DNA of 64,000 nucleotides from Cymodocea nodosa (Eukaryota > Streptophyta > Magnoliopsida > Alismatales > Cymodoceaceae): the NCBI GenBank assembly GCA_036874045.1, contig JAZBRI010000011.1, forward strand, positions 16,200,001 to 16,264,000, in the 5' to 3' direction. This document shows, piece after piece, positions 24,313 through 38,600 of the stretch. Below the pieces are notes generated by a model that saw only the letters and a program-made list of their open reading frames with translations, had not been told where the DNA came from and did not search any database. The position numbers were made by a program, and so were the translations under genes. The first letter of the stretch is position 1. Each line of letters begins with the position of its first letter.

Positions 24313-27300
24313 TTACTGGAGCTCCCCAACTGGTGCCTCATTAAGCCACAAGAAATGAATGAATTCGTAAAGCTTTCCGCTAACACTCACCTGAAATATT
24401 GCAGCACTTGTTATCTGTTGAAGCCATACTATTAAAGTGTATGCGACACAGCGTAATTCATTAGGTGTGTGTTTATCTCTCTAGTTGGAGGATAGCAAGT
24501 TTTCATACCAATAGATGCAAAAATCTTATTACTCTTAAAACATAGTATGGAACATCGGAATTCAAAACCTTGTATGGTGTTGGATTCAATCTTCTCATGT
24601 GATCGGGACGCATTTCACTCAGCTGTTGCATGCAACGTTCTCTTATTTCGCCGAGACTAGGAAGTTCACTTGATTTGTCTTGAATGACAAAATTAATGCC
24701 TCGTAAGTTTGAACATAAAGATTTATTTCTGGAGTATGATAATACACTGTTAACAATATTTTCAAATTCATACCTAAAACTTGAGGCCAATAACATTTCA
24801 AAAGCTCCTCAACTCTTTGTGGTACAACATATGCCCTCTTTGATTCATTAAATGGATGTCGACACAAAATCCGCTCAGCAGCCTAGAATTAAAAAAAAAA
24901 AACAAATGTGTTGATCAGTGTGTAGAAGTAATCAGTACGTTGATTACCAAGTACTTTTTCTAGTAAATGATTTCTATATCAACTGTTATCTTCCAAATAA
25001 AGTAACAAGCACGACATTTCGACAACTAAATATTTTAAAAATTATTTCTGTTACCCGAAAAAATGGATGGTTATGAAATAACTGCAAAATAAGAACCTAA
25101 TTGTGCAAAATGGATGGTTATGAAATAACTGCACACAAGGACCTTTGGAGGTGGTTCATCCTCTCCGATCATTATGTCTACTAATGGGAAGCCTTCCTTT
25201 CCATATAATCTATAGGATCGTTTCTTGCATGGAATGGAAACCTGAAATACAAAGTAACATGCCACGTAGATAAAATATATAAAGGATAAATCACAATCTT
25301 ACAATACAATCCAACCTTTGTAACATCTTCAGAAAGTTTCATGCGAGGTTGATTATTGATCTCAACAAGTTTGAAAACACAACCAAGGGCTGCTTGAGCA
25401 TAACATGTGACAAGATATGTACCAATTCCAAAGCAATCCAACTCATGGCCCTGCACATAAACCCATTCCAGACTTGGCAGAAAATTGTAATTGAGAATAT
25501 CAAGAGATATTGAAGTTATAATAACAACAATCGGTCAATGTCTTAATCCTTCTGCATGGGATCTATAACACAAATTCTCTCTCCATCTATTTCTATCCAA
25601 GAAACATCAATATCATATTCAAGTAACGATATCACTTGTCAAAACCAATCAGCCAAGAATATCAATTCTTAGTTTGAGTATAAAAACTTAATCCAACAAC
25701 CTATAGACATCCAAGACAACTTTGAGCTCATGACAAGATTAAGAGAACTCCATTTTAAAGTACAACACATTACAAACCAAGAATTAACACATTGAAGAAA
25801 AGATTGAACTGTGCTAGAAGCATCACGAATATGGAAAATTTTACCAAGTTTCACAAATAAAGAGCAAGACAAACAAATATGCTGGCTAGAAGTCCAATGA
25901 TTTTATGATGGCACTCATAAGAATGAGAATGTTGTCTAAAAATGTAAAAGTGAGAATGTAAGCTTTGCAAATTCTATGCATTTTACTTTGCATACAATTT
26001 TGCATTTTTTATGCTAGTGAGACACTCATTTGATAATTATTAAAGTAGAGTAACTCTCTATCGAGACATGTTAAAGCAAAAGAATATGAAACCCACAAGG
26101 TCATCTCTAGGAGTTCTTGCCTGTTTGTTCAGAGCATCAAGAGTTTCTTCGTTGAGATCATTGCTAGCTGTAATAGTTGTTTTTCCAAAACCTGCTATTC
26201 CAAACTCCTCTTCAATTGCTTGAAAGAACCTCCGAGACTCTGTGGATAAGTATGCTAAGTCACCAGAATCCAACCTGATTCCAGATGCTTTATATCTAGA
26301 TTGAGGGTAATTTGCCTATGTGAGAAAATGGCTTCCAATGGAAAACTTCAAACATTTATTAATGTGATACTATCAAAATTCCAGAGGCTAAAACTTACCC
26401 AAGATCATTAAGTGCCAAAGCTACAGCACAGAAATTAGGCAATCCACTTCTTATAACCTAACAAGTAAAATGAAATATGAAAGTATCAGCGTTACAATAT
26501 TTTCAATCCAAGCTTACATGTAATAACCTAAAAAAGAGCATTAAAAGCATTACAGAGAACAGTAAAGTATGTGAAAAGTGAACTGGAAGAACCTGTCTTT
26601 AACAGAGAAAAGGACCATTTACTGTTTTCTTCACCTTGTATAGAGAAAATTAAAAACCCATTATCTGCTACATCACTACATGCAAACCCCAACTCCCTTG
26701 GGTACTCAGTTTACATTAACAAAACCACAACTCTCTTCGGTTTCCATTGTCTCAGCTCTCATTCTGATGCTCAATTTTCGGTTATCAATTCCAATAGAAA
26801 CAACTTCACTAATAATCAAACATGCCACTTTTAATGCACTCAATATCCTGTAATCAATACTCACTTTATAACAGTAGCAACCTAAACTACATATTGAATG
26901 TTGATGACAATTAGCATACAATCTATCTATTATTGAAAAAAATAAAATAATAACATAGAAAATGAATTGCGTATAAGCCTATCAAATGACCTTTTCAGTG
27001 ACTTGGTAGAAAGACAGACAGCATATCATACTTAATTACTGACATTTTCTGCAAATAATATTCACCTTTATGAAAAGTCATGCTACTTGTACCATAATCT
27101 ATCTTTATAAAAGAAAAAATAGATGAGAGACTGCTCTGCCACCAAGTATAGTCTATGCGCATAAAAGCAAGATGTAAGCAAGCATATCCAAGGAAAGAAG
27201 TTACAATAGTGGTGCATCATAATGTTAGGGGATTTCAGGGACGCATAGGCTCAAAACAAAACCAGAAAAAAAATTGAGGCACTGCCAGAAGGCAGAGTTA

Positions 27301-30300
27301 AATGCCATGAAAAATAACATTAAGATTATACTATTTAAAATGAAAAGCTACACAAACTGTACACTTACATCATATGTATCAACGAGTGCTAAGAAATTTT
27401 TTGGGAATGCCAAAGCATATGATGTGAATGCTGCCAACTCACTTTGATTTGTCTCACCAAAAGTGTCTCGCAATGATTTTGTTCTCTATAGGTAAAAAAA
27501 TTGTTAAATTTTAACAAAAATAGAAAATCTTCAAATTAAAGAATATCTGTAGACAGTTTGTGGATGACAACAATATCATTTTCAAAAAACAAGTTTTCAA
27601 TTGCCAGCATATAGGTAATTTTATCTTTTAGGAAATGTAGAGATGTTCATTGTCACCAAAAATATGATGTCACTTCATGAAATGTATGTTAAAAACGGTG
27701 CTTTAATAGTTTTATGGAAATCTCATATATTCTCATTTCTCTAAAGAAGAGGACGAAAATGATATCATTACACAACATAGTCTTGGAGGCAATGAATGTA
27801 ATGGGTCCAACTGCTTAACAAGGTTGTACACCAGGTTCTCAGTTGGTATATTTAAAACTAGATGTGAACACAAATTTATATAAATATTAACAAGAAATAA
27901 GACATTATGAAAAACAATCATTTTATTGTAACAAATAATAGTATCTACCCATTCCGCAACTTGAACCATAAGTATCATGATAAGGATAGTGTCCTTAAAT
28001 TAAAAATATGTTCCTTTTATATCAAACATATGCTGTGGAGATTCCCATCCTTCTAGACATTCCATATGCTTGGCATTGACATGCCTGTGGTTGTATGAAA
28101 TGCATCAATATAAGCATTATGCTCCCAAGGACTTTGATTATCTCGTTTCTAGCTACAGTCATACAATAACTGGGGTCCATAAAGCTCATATGAAAATGCA
28201 TATGAAAGATTCCAAGTGGAGAGGATGACAATGGAACTTGCTCATGGAATTGTCACCTGAATTTTGCTGAGCCAGGTCTGCACAAGTCTAACAAAATCCT
28301 TGCAAACACTTGAACCATCATGACTTCGAAGTGCCTTGTCTACAATTTCATCAAGGCTCTATAGACATAAGCTGAATCATTTTAGCAAATTGAAAAATTG
28401 ATAATACTTGGAAATTTATATGAAAAAGTGGTTATTGCTCAAACCACATGGAAGATTTTGAAAACTCAATTTGCTATCAAATTGACAGGAGAAATCAATT
28501 TCATCAAATTCTTAATCATGCAAATAGTGACAGGAATGTTATGAACAGAAATCTGGTATGAAGAATTAATCACCGCAGCCCATAGACCACAGTACAGTTC
28601 AGAAGAATGGAAAGGAAAATTTGAACACGTACAAGTCTAACATATATAATTGGTTACAATTATGTTGTTTAGGGTTAGGTTTCATTCTAGATGGTTTCCA
28701 TGAAAGGAAATTATATGTTATTTAGGTTGAATACTATGAAAGAGGAATTGAAGAGAAGGGTTATCTTAAGTTAGGCCATGATATCATGTGATTTGGAGTG
28801 GAAAATTCTTCATTAAAGAGAAGGGTTATAGACATATAAGGCTAAGCCTCATGAACATCCACATACTGACTACCAACATACATAGAAATAATACCAAATA
28901 AGCTCTATCATGTTTATATCAAAACACCAAGCCTTCTTAGGCACCTCAAATGCCTTATTATAATTATGGTTTACAACAGATATGTACCATTGAAAAGGGC
29001 ATTCTCAATCAAGCCTGTGCAACAACTTCTAGAAGAGTAAGGGTTGTATCAGATATGAAAGTTAAAAGCAATCTCCTTAATACTAATTCTAAGATTTTAC
29101 ATAGCTATTTTTTATTTTTGTTCTCTAATGGTTTGTTGATGTTGCCTTTCAACATGGATTCACAAGTATAGATGTAAGGCAAGAAATAACAGGTTTGATG
29201 TCATCTTTATATTATCTTCTTATAGGAGAGGTCAAGAATGGTTGTTCCATGGCCATTTGAAACAATAATCTTCCATTTACATTTTCACATATTGGTTGCA
29301 GTGCTGTAAGGGCATGGTGTTCAGTTAATTGCAGTGTTATCAGGGCGTGGCACCTAGTTGCCTCAGCCAAGTAGGTGAGGCAAGGCAAAAGGCCCCCACC
29401 TAGGTGCATGTACAGGCACTGAAGTTCAATCAGGAGAGCATCTTGGCCTCATTTGAGTGCTTGGATGGGGGCCTCCCGCCTGGGCAACTCTTCTGCATGT
29501 TTGAGGTTTGTTTGGTTGCAGTGCTGTAAGGGCATGGTGCTCAGTTAATTGCAGTGTTATCAGGGCGTGGCACCTAGTTGCCTCAGCCAAGTAGGTGAGG
29601 CAGGGCAAAAGGCCCCCACCTAGGTGCATGTACAGGCACGGAAGTTCAATCAGGAGAGCATCTTGGCCACATTTGAGTACTTGGATGGGGGCCTCTTGCC
29701 TGGGCAACACTTCTGCATGTTTGAGGTTTTTATTTAAATAGGTAAATGGGTTAAAAAAACCACATTACTCATAGAGATAAACCCTAACCTACACATATTA
29801 TTCATTCTTCTTCCTATCTCCTCTAAGTCTCCTAAACCCTAGCACAATGTCAGCCACATTCCAATGACATCCATCACCATCATCACTGCCAACCAGCTCT
29901 AGTCACCATCCCCCAACCACCACCATGTTCTACTGACCTATGTGTTGTTTAATCATCAAAAAGGGTATTTTCAGCGATTTTTCAAGCATTCAACAATTAA
30001 GAATCTCTTCTGAGGTATCTTGTCTGTTTGTTTTTTTCAATTTTCATATTCTTCAGTATACATTTTCTAATTTTGTCATTATTTTTTCCTTTTTCAAATA
30101 TATTTTTACTGCTTTCATTAATTTTTAATTTTAGTAACTATTACTTATTTTTTGCCTTGACAACTATGGTCAGTTAGACATTTGCATCCTCACCCAACTC
30201 TTAAAATGGCTACCCACCACAGCTCATTTCCCCCAACCCAAACCTCTTCATTTTCTTATTATTCTATTTGGTAGTAGGCTGTACTATAAGGTTATTTCTA

Positions 30301-33300
30301 CATTTTCCATAATTTATAGGACATCACCATTACTTTTGAAACAATTTCTTGTACTCCAACATACTAGTATTGATGTTTGTTGCATTTTTAATGTCATAAT
30401 GATCAAAAATTAGAATAAATTATTTGCAAATGTGTATTATTGATTACTTTAGATTGTCTAAAATCTTTGTGCCAAAATTAATACACTTTTTGTGGACTTC
30501 TGTATTTTTCAAAAATTTCCACCACTTTTCCATCAATGACTGACACATGTTGATTTTTCAAAGGATCAAAATTCTGACACGTTATCAACGTTGAAAACCT
30601 TGAGTGCAATGTATGCTTTACTGATATAATCATTTATGCCTAGTTGGGAGTCCTTGGCCTTTGAGCTTTATTTCTTGTTTGGTGCAAGCTCTAGATAAAA
30701 TAATTTCAGCACATAATAAACTTCTACTACATCAATATATGATTTTGTCAACAAAAATATTTGCCTATGATTCTTGCATGGGTACATTAAGAAAGGATTT
30801 TCTATAATTCTTGTATGCTTCTTAAAAGATTATTAAGTAATGTAAGATATCAAATCCAAAACAGTTAATACTACAATGCATAGTCTCTCAATAATTTAGA
30901 GCATCATAAACGAAAAGTAATATAATATTGTCAATATGCTATAAACACAAACATTGTGCATAGGGAGATTCTAACCATAAGGAAAATATAAAAGAATGGA
31001 ACAAGCAGTAAAAACCTAACAGTTTACCATGAATGAGCTAACAAAAGCATGAGAATGTGTTCCACGGAGTGGTATCCCAAACAACCTTCCAGCTGAAACA
31101 TTGCTGTGAAAATTGAAAGGAAAAATTCATGTCAGAGAATAAGCTTGATCTGCTGCTGAATTTTTTGCTTTCCAACAGAAATAAGAGTTTACATTCCATG
31201 ACCAAAAGAAACTTGAAAATAATTGTGCTGCCAATCATTTTCAGCAAGAACATCCAAATACAACCTAAACTACTGAGATTCACAACATACTTTACCAAAC
31301 AGAATCCACAAAGATTGGGCCACTAAAATATTTATCATGGTCGTTATGGAAACAGAGGTTCAATTACAAACCTGAAAGCTAATTACCCATATGTTTTGTT
31401 CTTTACAACACTGGAAAAGTTTATCATGGAAAACATGGCAAGAAAGGTCCAATCACAACCCCCAAAAGGTAGTTAATCCTCATGTGCTTATGTTTAGCAA
31501 ATTGGATCAACCTTTCCACGATAATCATTTCCACTACATATGGAAAAATACTTGGAGTTCAAAGATAGAAATAAAGCAATTCTCATGAAGATTTGTATTG
31601 CCAATCCTTCAAACCTAATGGAAAAACCCAATACACAAAACTCCCACCAATGAAAGGTCTAAAGAAGATACGATCATAAATAGTTTTACCCACAAATAGA
31701 GAGATTGTTCTCTAAAATTCACATTAACGACAAAGTGGAGATATCTTACACTTTCATCCTATAGCAGCAACAACAATCACTGCCCTAATATCATTATATG
31801 GAGTTATTCACAAAAATCCTTTTCTTCCATTTAGTTCTATCAGTCACTAAATCTTTGTTAAATTATATATTTTAACTCTTTCTTCACTATTTATAAACAA
31901 ATAAATTTTTCCCTCCTCTGCATCTTTTAGTTCACCTACATTACGTAATTAATTAACTAGGAATAAGTTACCATATTGTAGGAGACAGATTGAACTGATG
32001 TAAGTGGCAGGATGTTCCAAGAGGCTTGCACAGATAAATGGAGATTGAATATAAATTAAATTTTACTAAATTGTGAACTTCATCATCAGATTCGATCTTT
32101 TATTTATAAAATATGATCTTTTAGAACAAGTGTAGTTATCATAAAGCTTCATGGTATTGTTCTGAGGAGAGGAGACAGAAGTTCTGGGGCTATCAAAGCA
32201 TGCATTTGACAGTAAATTTTTGGCCTTTTTGAATGTTGTAATCAATAGTCAATCATTAACCTAGGTCAATGAGAATCAACCAAACATTGGCGATTGTCAA
32301 CAAAAAACGACCAAGTATTAGTAATTCTTGCATAAAGTTGATTTTTTGCTTCAAGAACATCAACCATGATCATCGAGAATTAATTTGCAATGAGTTTACC
32401 ACAGCTCCCACACCCATATTTCATAATAGATTTGTCAACAAAAATATATAGTCCTGAAATCAAGAACGTACTAAAGGTTGTCAATCACTTATAAATTTAC
32501 CACCATTTCCCATTCATATTTCAGAGAAAAATAAAAAAGGACTTTTTATGCAACTTCCACTTATCTCATATAAGTTAATTTTTTGAATTATCTTAAAAAT
32601 AAAAGGAAAATAAATGGTTTTTCCTTAAGAAAACAGACCTTGTAGCATCGAATCCACCTATATAACAATATTTTGATGCACTTATCGCACCATCAGGGCC
32701 CTACACATAGACCAAGAAAAATGGATGCTTAATGGTATATATTCATTTTGTCCATAGAGAGAAAGAGGTAAAAATTACTTGAGCTCTTCGAAGACCAAAT
32801 TCAATTAAAATTTTGGACTTCCCTGCAACAAACCGGTGTCTGGAAGCATTTGTAGCCACCAATGATGCATAGTTAACAAGATTCACAAATGGAGTCTCCA
32901 AAAGTTGAACCACCTAGTAAATATGTTAAAAAAACAAGTGCATTTAAATTATGTTGCATGTTTGCATTACAAGAGGTCGTTGAAGTCAAGTTATCAAGCC
33001 ATGTTCCACTTGTTTTAGAACATATTCCACTTTTTCATGTTGTTTCCATATTAAAAATAAGGTTTTCCTCCATCATTTCTAGCTTAATCAAATTGAATAA
33101 GATATATTCCTCCAAAGTGTTGCATTAAGCAATCATCAGATGGAATTGGTTTTTCCAGTTCTAAGACAACCGAGAGGCTTTGCAATTTTTAAGTGAAAAA
33201 CGAACAGAATATAATGGGGCAATTTAAGATGATGCATCTTATGTCACTATTGTTTGAGTTAACAATTTATTTTGTATTTATCTTCTACCAACGTTTTCTC

Positions 33301-35234
33301 AGAATCTGATTGAAATTCACTATTTAAATGGTCTTCCACAGAAATAAGCAAAAATAATGAAAAAGGGATCAATGGAGAACCAAAAGAATCTTATTTTGGT
33401 ACTAAAATATGAGATTTATTTGTACAAACATGGAACTAAGGATTTCCATAAATCGCAATAACTATATAGCTATATATGCTATTTTCTGATGACATAATTT
33501 TGATTAACGAAAGTAAAGTAGGAATTAGTTCTAAATTAAAATTATGAAAATATTCTTTATAGTCCAATGGATTTAGATTGAATAAGTCAAAAACTGAATA
33601 TATGAAGTGTACATATAACAAAAATAAGTATAATGATGAAAGTACACAATTAAATAGTCATGAGTTTCATAAAGGTAATTTTTTTAAATACTTGAAATCT
33701 ATGATAAGCCACAATAGAGAAATTATAGAGAATGTTATTTACAAGATTAAGGATGAATGATGTGGAGAAATACTATTAGAGTATTATATGATAAAAGGAT
33801 ACTATTAGAATTAAAAGGAAAATCCTATAAAACTAATATTCACTAAATTATACTTTATGATTCAGAATATTGTATTGTAAAGCATGATCATATGCAAAAA
33901 ATTAATACCATAGAGATGATAATACTTAGATGAATGAGTGATAATACTATAAAAAATAAGCTAAAAATGATTTTATTAAGAATATAGTAAGAGTTGTATC
34001 AATTGAAAACAAGACTAAAAAAAATCAGCTTATGTGATTTAGTTATATCCTTTAAGGCTAAAAGACGCATTAGTTAGAAAGAATAATTATTTAATGTAAA
34101 AGAAACTAAAAAAAGTAAACTATTTGATTAGGAATTGTAAGAAAATATTAAAATTTATGTAATTGAACTGAAGATTTGACTATAGATAAAAATATATGAA
34201 AGAAAAAGATTCAAATCTGTTATATGTAATTTTAATATTTCAATCTTTCATGATAACATTGGAAACATAAAGCAAATATCTTATGACAGAGTCTGTGTGT
34301 AGGTTTCAAGTATTAGGTATTTAATAACCCAAAAAGAAAGGGTAATCCAAAGGCAAAGGGCAAATTCCACTTATGGAAAATACTCCTACTCCACTAATAG
34401 TGAAATTTATTGACTGTTTAGAAGGAAAATAATATCATTCCAAGAGAATCGCCAAATTTTTGTACTCAGAGAAAAGGTCAAAAAACACTTTTACATACAG
34501 CAACAGGGCCCTCAACCCTCATCAGTGGGACTTTTGGAAATACAACAGAACCTTCCGGGATAGCATGAACCTCAATATCAGAACAGTCAATTGTCGTAAG
34601 GTAATGGAAGAACCCATCCTGAAAAAGGAAGAGTATTGAATCATACAAAAGTGAAAATAATATATAAGATCAAATTAACAAATTCCATCAGAATTACCAC
34701 GTATAAAAATACGTAATAACGTCATTGGAATTCATGAAAAAACAGTTCGAATGACTAATGGACTTGAACAACATCAGAATCGTCCAACATAAACAAAGCA
34801 GACCTCGCAGTTAGGCATGGCGGAACGCAAAAACAAGATATCCTCATCCGTTAACCTGAAATTCGCAATCAACCTTACACACTCCTCGAGCCCCGCGAAC
34901 ACCGTGTACTCCCCACCGAAGGGATTTTTCCTAAAAAACAAATCGAAGCTGCAAAAGAGAAAGCAGTCGTCACCACGTCGTCGTCGAAAAAAGAAAACGG
35001 GGGACCGTCTTCTATAATTTTTTTTCCCCTCGGGAGAGGAGTGAGTAGGGAGCAATCGGCTCACACGGCGCGCTCGAGGTGCTTCCCGGCCTTCCAATAG
35101 GCGTAGGCCATGGTGAACTGGTAGAGATCGGTGAGGAGAGAGGTCACCATGGGATTCGTCGGCCCCGGGACGGCGCCGCCGTCTCCGACACGGCGGCGGT
35201 CTACACTGTCGGGAATCCCGTTCGTCCCGGCCAT
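24313..35234 (-). CDS. NAPRT: Nicotinate phosphoribosyltransferase
   Basis: Fifteen exons on the minus strand: 35065-35234, 34804-34948, 34499-34618, 32779-32913, 32639-32700, 31028-31103, 28257-28358, 27369-27485, 26399-26457, 26121-26295, 25316-25450, 25143-25241, 24774-24882, 24569-24678 and 24313-24390. They sum to 563 residues, close to the plant enzyme. The enzyme converts nicotinate, PRPP and ATP to nicotinate mononucleotide, the entry step of the Preiss-Handler NAD salvage route. Visible blocks include [72 protein letters not shown] and [15 protein letters not shown]. The intron after NKQ uses a GC donor (CAG|gcaaga). Exon 13 uses the donor after QVLG so that the next codon is Asp; the alternative gt seven bases earlier breaks the frame. 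Large introns hold a LINE remnant and a 220-base duplication. Confidence 0.95.
25061..25133. repeat. Short direct duplication in a NAPRT intron, 47-base period
   Basis: The 26-base unit beginning aaatggatggttatgaaata at 25061 recurs at 25108, only 10 bases before the exon ending at 25143. It lies next to the splice donor gtcctt. Confidence 0.85.
29292..29729. repeat. 220-base tandem duplication in a NAPRT intron
   Basis: Two adjacent copies, about 29292-29511 and 29512-29729, differ at only a handful of positions. Each copy holds inverted-repeat motifs: gcctca...tgaggc around 29351-29372 and the palindrome cacctaggtg near 29397. This GC-rich block contrasts with the AT-rich intron around it and may derive from a transposon's subterminal repeats. 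Confidence 0.88.
33550..34110 (+). mobile_element. LINE reverse-transcriptase remnant in a NAPRT intron
   Basis: Plus-strand translation, with several stops and frame changes, resembles the distal part of a non-LTR retroelement reverse transcriptase. Readable are [22 protein letters not shown] followed by [12 protein letters not shown], a later [18 protein letters not shown]-like block, and then a [16 protein letters not shown]-like block. The order matches LINE proteins where the FKYLGS motif is followed by a cysteine-tryptophan block. It lies antisense to NAPRT between exons 3 and 4. It is strongly AT-enriched and cannot be functional. Confidence 0.75.
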
Positions 35235-35675
35235 CCAACTTTTTATGGCTCTGGTCTCCTGGAAGAGGTAGTCCGAGTATCTGCCGTGAGATTTAAATAC
35301 GTGTTTCGTTCCATGCTCCCGAAGTATTTTAATTTTCGATTTGTTCCCAATTATTTTAATTATAATATATTTATCTAATTGCTTAACTGTAATAGAACCC
35401 TTTTTTTCTTTTCTTTTTTTGATAATAAGATAGATAATAAACACTGGCTATACGGAGATAGTCAATGGCAAAAAGTTCACGATGTACGGAAGACTTTTGA
35501 ACTTCATCGGCCGTTACTTTTACGCTTAAATATCAGTAGTTAAAAATTAACAAAAATTTGTGAATTTCTATAAATTAAGGATCGATACATATGTAATTCA
35601 ATAAAAAAATTTAACTTATATTTGCAATCATCTAATAATAAAGTTTATACCGTCACATTCGCTTTCTATATTTTC

Positions 35676-35696
35676 ATATATATATATATATATATA
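35676..35696. repeat. (AT)n microsatellite
   Basis: Alternating AT for about 21 bases. Confidence 0.85.
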
Positions 35697-38600
35697 ATAT
35701 TTGAAAGATTAATTAATATCACCATTGGGAATTAAATTTTTCTCACAACAGGGGAAAAAAAAAGAAGTACAGTGAACTTTCTGTATTTATTGCAGAAGAA
35801 GTCTAAAAATATTGTTTACAATTGAGAAAATGATGTTGAATGAATAGTTTGGACCATAGAAGTCTCCATCAACCGTTGAGATAACGAAGATGACCTGGGT
35901 GTTTCATGGGCCGAGACTCTCCTTTATGAAAAGGGCCGAACCCAGTCCATTTTCCTGGGTAGCGCATGGTTAAGGATCTGGTCGTTATGCATCCCCTCCA
36001 GCCGGACCTAATCGGCCATAAAAAATCCGTTTCTGCTTGTTTTAGATTCCTGCGCATGACGACAAACGCATGAGAAATCCAATTTACAGGTCATTGTTTT
36101 GTTTTTGACGCAGGCAAGTACTTTTAGCGTAGTTATCACTAATGCACTCGGCGTTCTTATTAGTGTCGATGGAACGCAACGCGATCGTTCGCGAGAGGAG
36201 GAAATGCTGTTCACCGCTGGCAGGAAGAAAATTGGGGCCCGAACTAAGGACAAAAGGGCCCTAACAGCCCACTACCAGGTGTCGGATGTTCGTTTGGAGT
36301 GGGCCGAAGAATGGGCCCATCTGTTTGCGTAACGTAGGCGCAGAAAACATCGTTGACAGTGGACAGCACAACCGCACGTACGTTCTGGCCGACGGAAAGC
36401 GACGCCCAAACGACCGAACTTTAGTCTTCTTCTTCTTCTTTTTTAATTATCTCATAAATTTCATAAAATATTTTACATTGAATTTTTTTAATCATTTCTT
36501 GTCGACCCACACCGTCAATTACTTAAGAAGGATTTGTGTACATTTTCTGTTGAAAAATAAAATGATAGAAATGATGTAAAAGGAAAATAACAGGACGCGT
36601 GACATAAAAAATACGTTTATTTATACGTCAAAATGAATGATAGGAAATCTTTTTTAAGGTGTGTTATGTAAATGAAGAAAATAACAAGGAATATATTATT
36701 TAATGATTTTTAAAATATTAAATAGTAAATTGAAATGATAATTTAACAAAAATTACTATAAATTTGAAAAATAATATAATAAATATTAATAAATTATGAA
36801 ATACATATGTCATTTTTCCTTGTTATTTTTGTTTTCTTCTCGTTTATTATATTTTACTTTTCTTCGACCCACCCCCATCTCCTTCTTATTGTTCTCATTT
36901 TTTTTTCCTTCCACCCCCTTCTTCTTCATCCCCAGCTAATGTTGTCTCATTCCTTCTCCAACAACAGCGACAAGCGGCAGGGTTAAATGGTAGAAGGAAA
37001 CTTTTCTCTGTTTGACCTTTTATCGTTTAGGTTCGAGTGGAGTGTCAACTTTGAAGGTAAGAAAACAACAGGGCAATTTTCGAATGTTCGAAGGCAACGT
37101 GATTGGCTGATGGACTTCAAGATAGATCGCAAAAAATTATGAGCTTGGAGAGTTGCATCTAAGTTTGTTCACTTCACCATCAATTAGACGCCGGATGAAT
37201 CGAGATTCGTGAAGTCTAAGTATTTTCCTATTAAGGAAATTGAGGGGATCTTTTGTACAGATAAGAGTAACGATGAGAAATGTTCTCTTCTTTTTCTTTT
37301 CCAATGTTACTTATATGCACAAACCTTAATTAATTGTAAAATGAAAATAATCCGGTAAGCTTGATCTTCCCCTTGAACTCACCCACCTTATTGCCATGAA
37401 ATTGAATCAATTTACGTAAATAAATTAATATTTTTAAAAATTAAAAAGTTTAACCTTTTTTATTTCGCATCTTTAATTTTTTAAAGTCGACATGTAAAAA
37501 AAGCAACACATATATGTTTGGTAATAATTAATTATCGGAAAGTATCGATCGATATCTTGCCATAACGGCGTAAATCAGGAGAATCAAGCACACGTCAACC
37601 AGGTCGCAGCTGTCATATAAATAATCTATTCCAGCGGTGGCAACGCGAAAGAATGCTTTCTTTCTCTTGGTTGGAATTATAAGAAGGAGATTTATCTCCG
37701 GTCGATTCATTCATGGTCTGCTCCCTCCACCCAAGACACGTCATGGAACGTGAAGGGACTTTCTTCTTATCCAAACGCCAACCAAGAATTCTCCTTGTGT
37801 GCGACACAGGAGGACTCTCTTCTTCCATATTATTATTTTTTTTTTTATTATCAAGGATTCATTCAGCCCCATAAAACCAAGTCATTAATCAAGTTTTAAT
37901 TTTTTTTTTTTTAAAAAAAATGGTTTTGGCATTGAGATGGTTCGGCAGAAGAGTTCACAGTTTTCTTTGTATTTATGTCAGAGCACAGAAATGTTTTTTT
38001 GAGGGCATTTTTGTCGAAATCTAAAAGGTGAAACGCGTGCCTCCAAAAAAAAAAAAAAAGAGAGATTTTTTTGGTTCACTCCGCACCACTACCAGTCACC
38101 AGCAGACAAGATATGATTAGCGTCGGTCGTGATGGATGGTTGTCTCTCTCCAGTCATCCACTTGGACGATAATAATAAAAAAAGAGAATATAACAAGAGA
38201 AGAAGATGGAAGCATTCCGATTCCTTTGACCACCGCCAGCCACCTTCGGGAAAGGAAACCCATGTGCGACTGCGACCGCAAAAGTGAGGTGAAGCCCGAC
38301 CGCCCCACCCCGGCACGTCTTCGTGCCCTTGCTTGGACTGGGATGGGAGGAGGGTTCCCTGCATGCACAGTGAAGAGCAACGCCGTCCCAAAATAGGATG
38401 GACAAGATTTTCTCTCCCAGTGTCTGTTTGCCTTCAGAGAACCAGTCCATGAAAGCGGCAGTCCATGTCTATTAATGGACCGATGGACGCACCATTCCCA
38501 GTACGCTTGGTCTCCTGCCGCCTCGACTCTCTTCTCAGAGGCACGGAATTATTTATATTTCCCATGGAAATGGATCCACCGTCAACTTGTTTTTGACCAC

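Noticed and set aside
34774-35238. Long minus-strand frame of 154 residues starting [12 protein letters not shown]
   Set aside because: It is a shifted frame across NAPRT exon 1 and its intron; only the part from [14 protein letters not shown] is real NAPRT exon 2, joined to exon 1 by splicing.
37528-37828. Two overlapping minus-strand frames of 60 and 71 residues
   Set aside because: No domain, no splice context and no promoter signal; probably chance.
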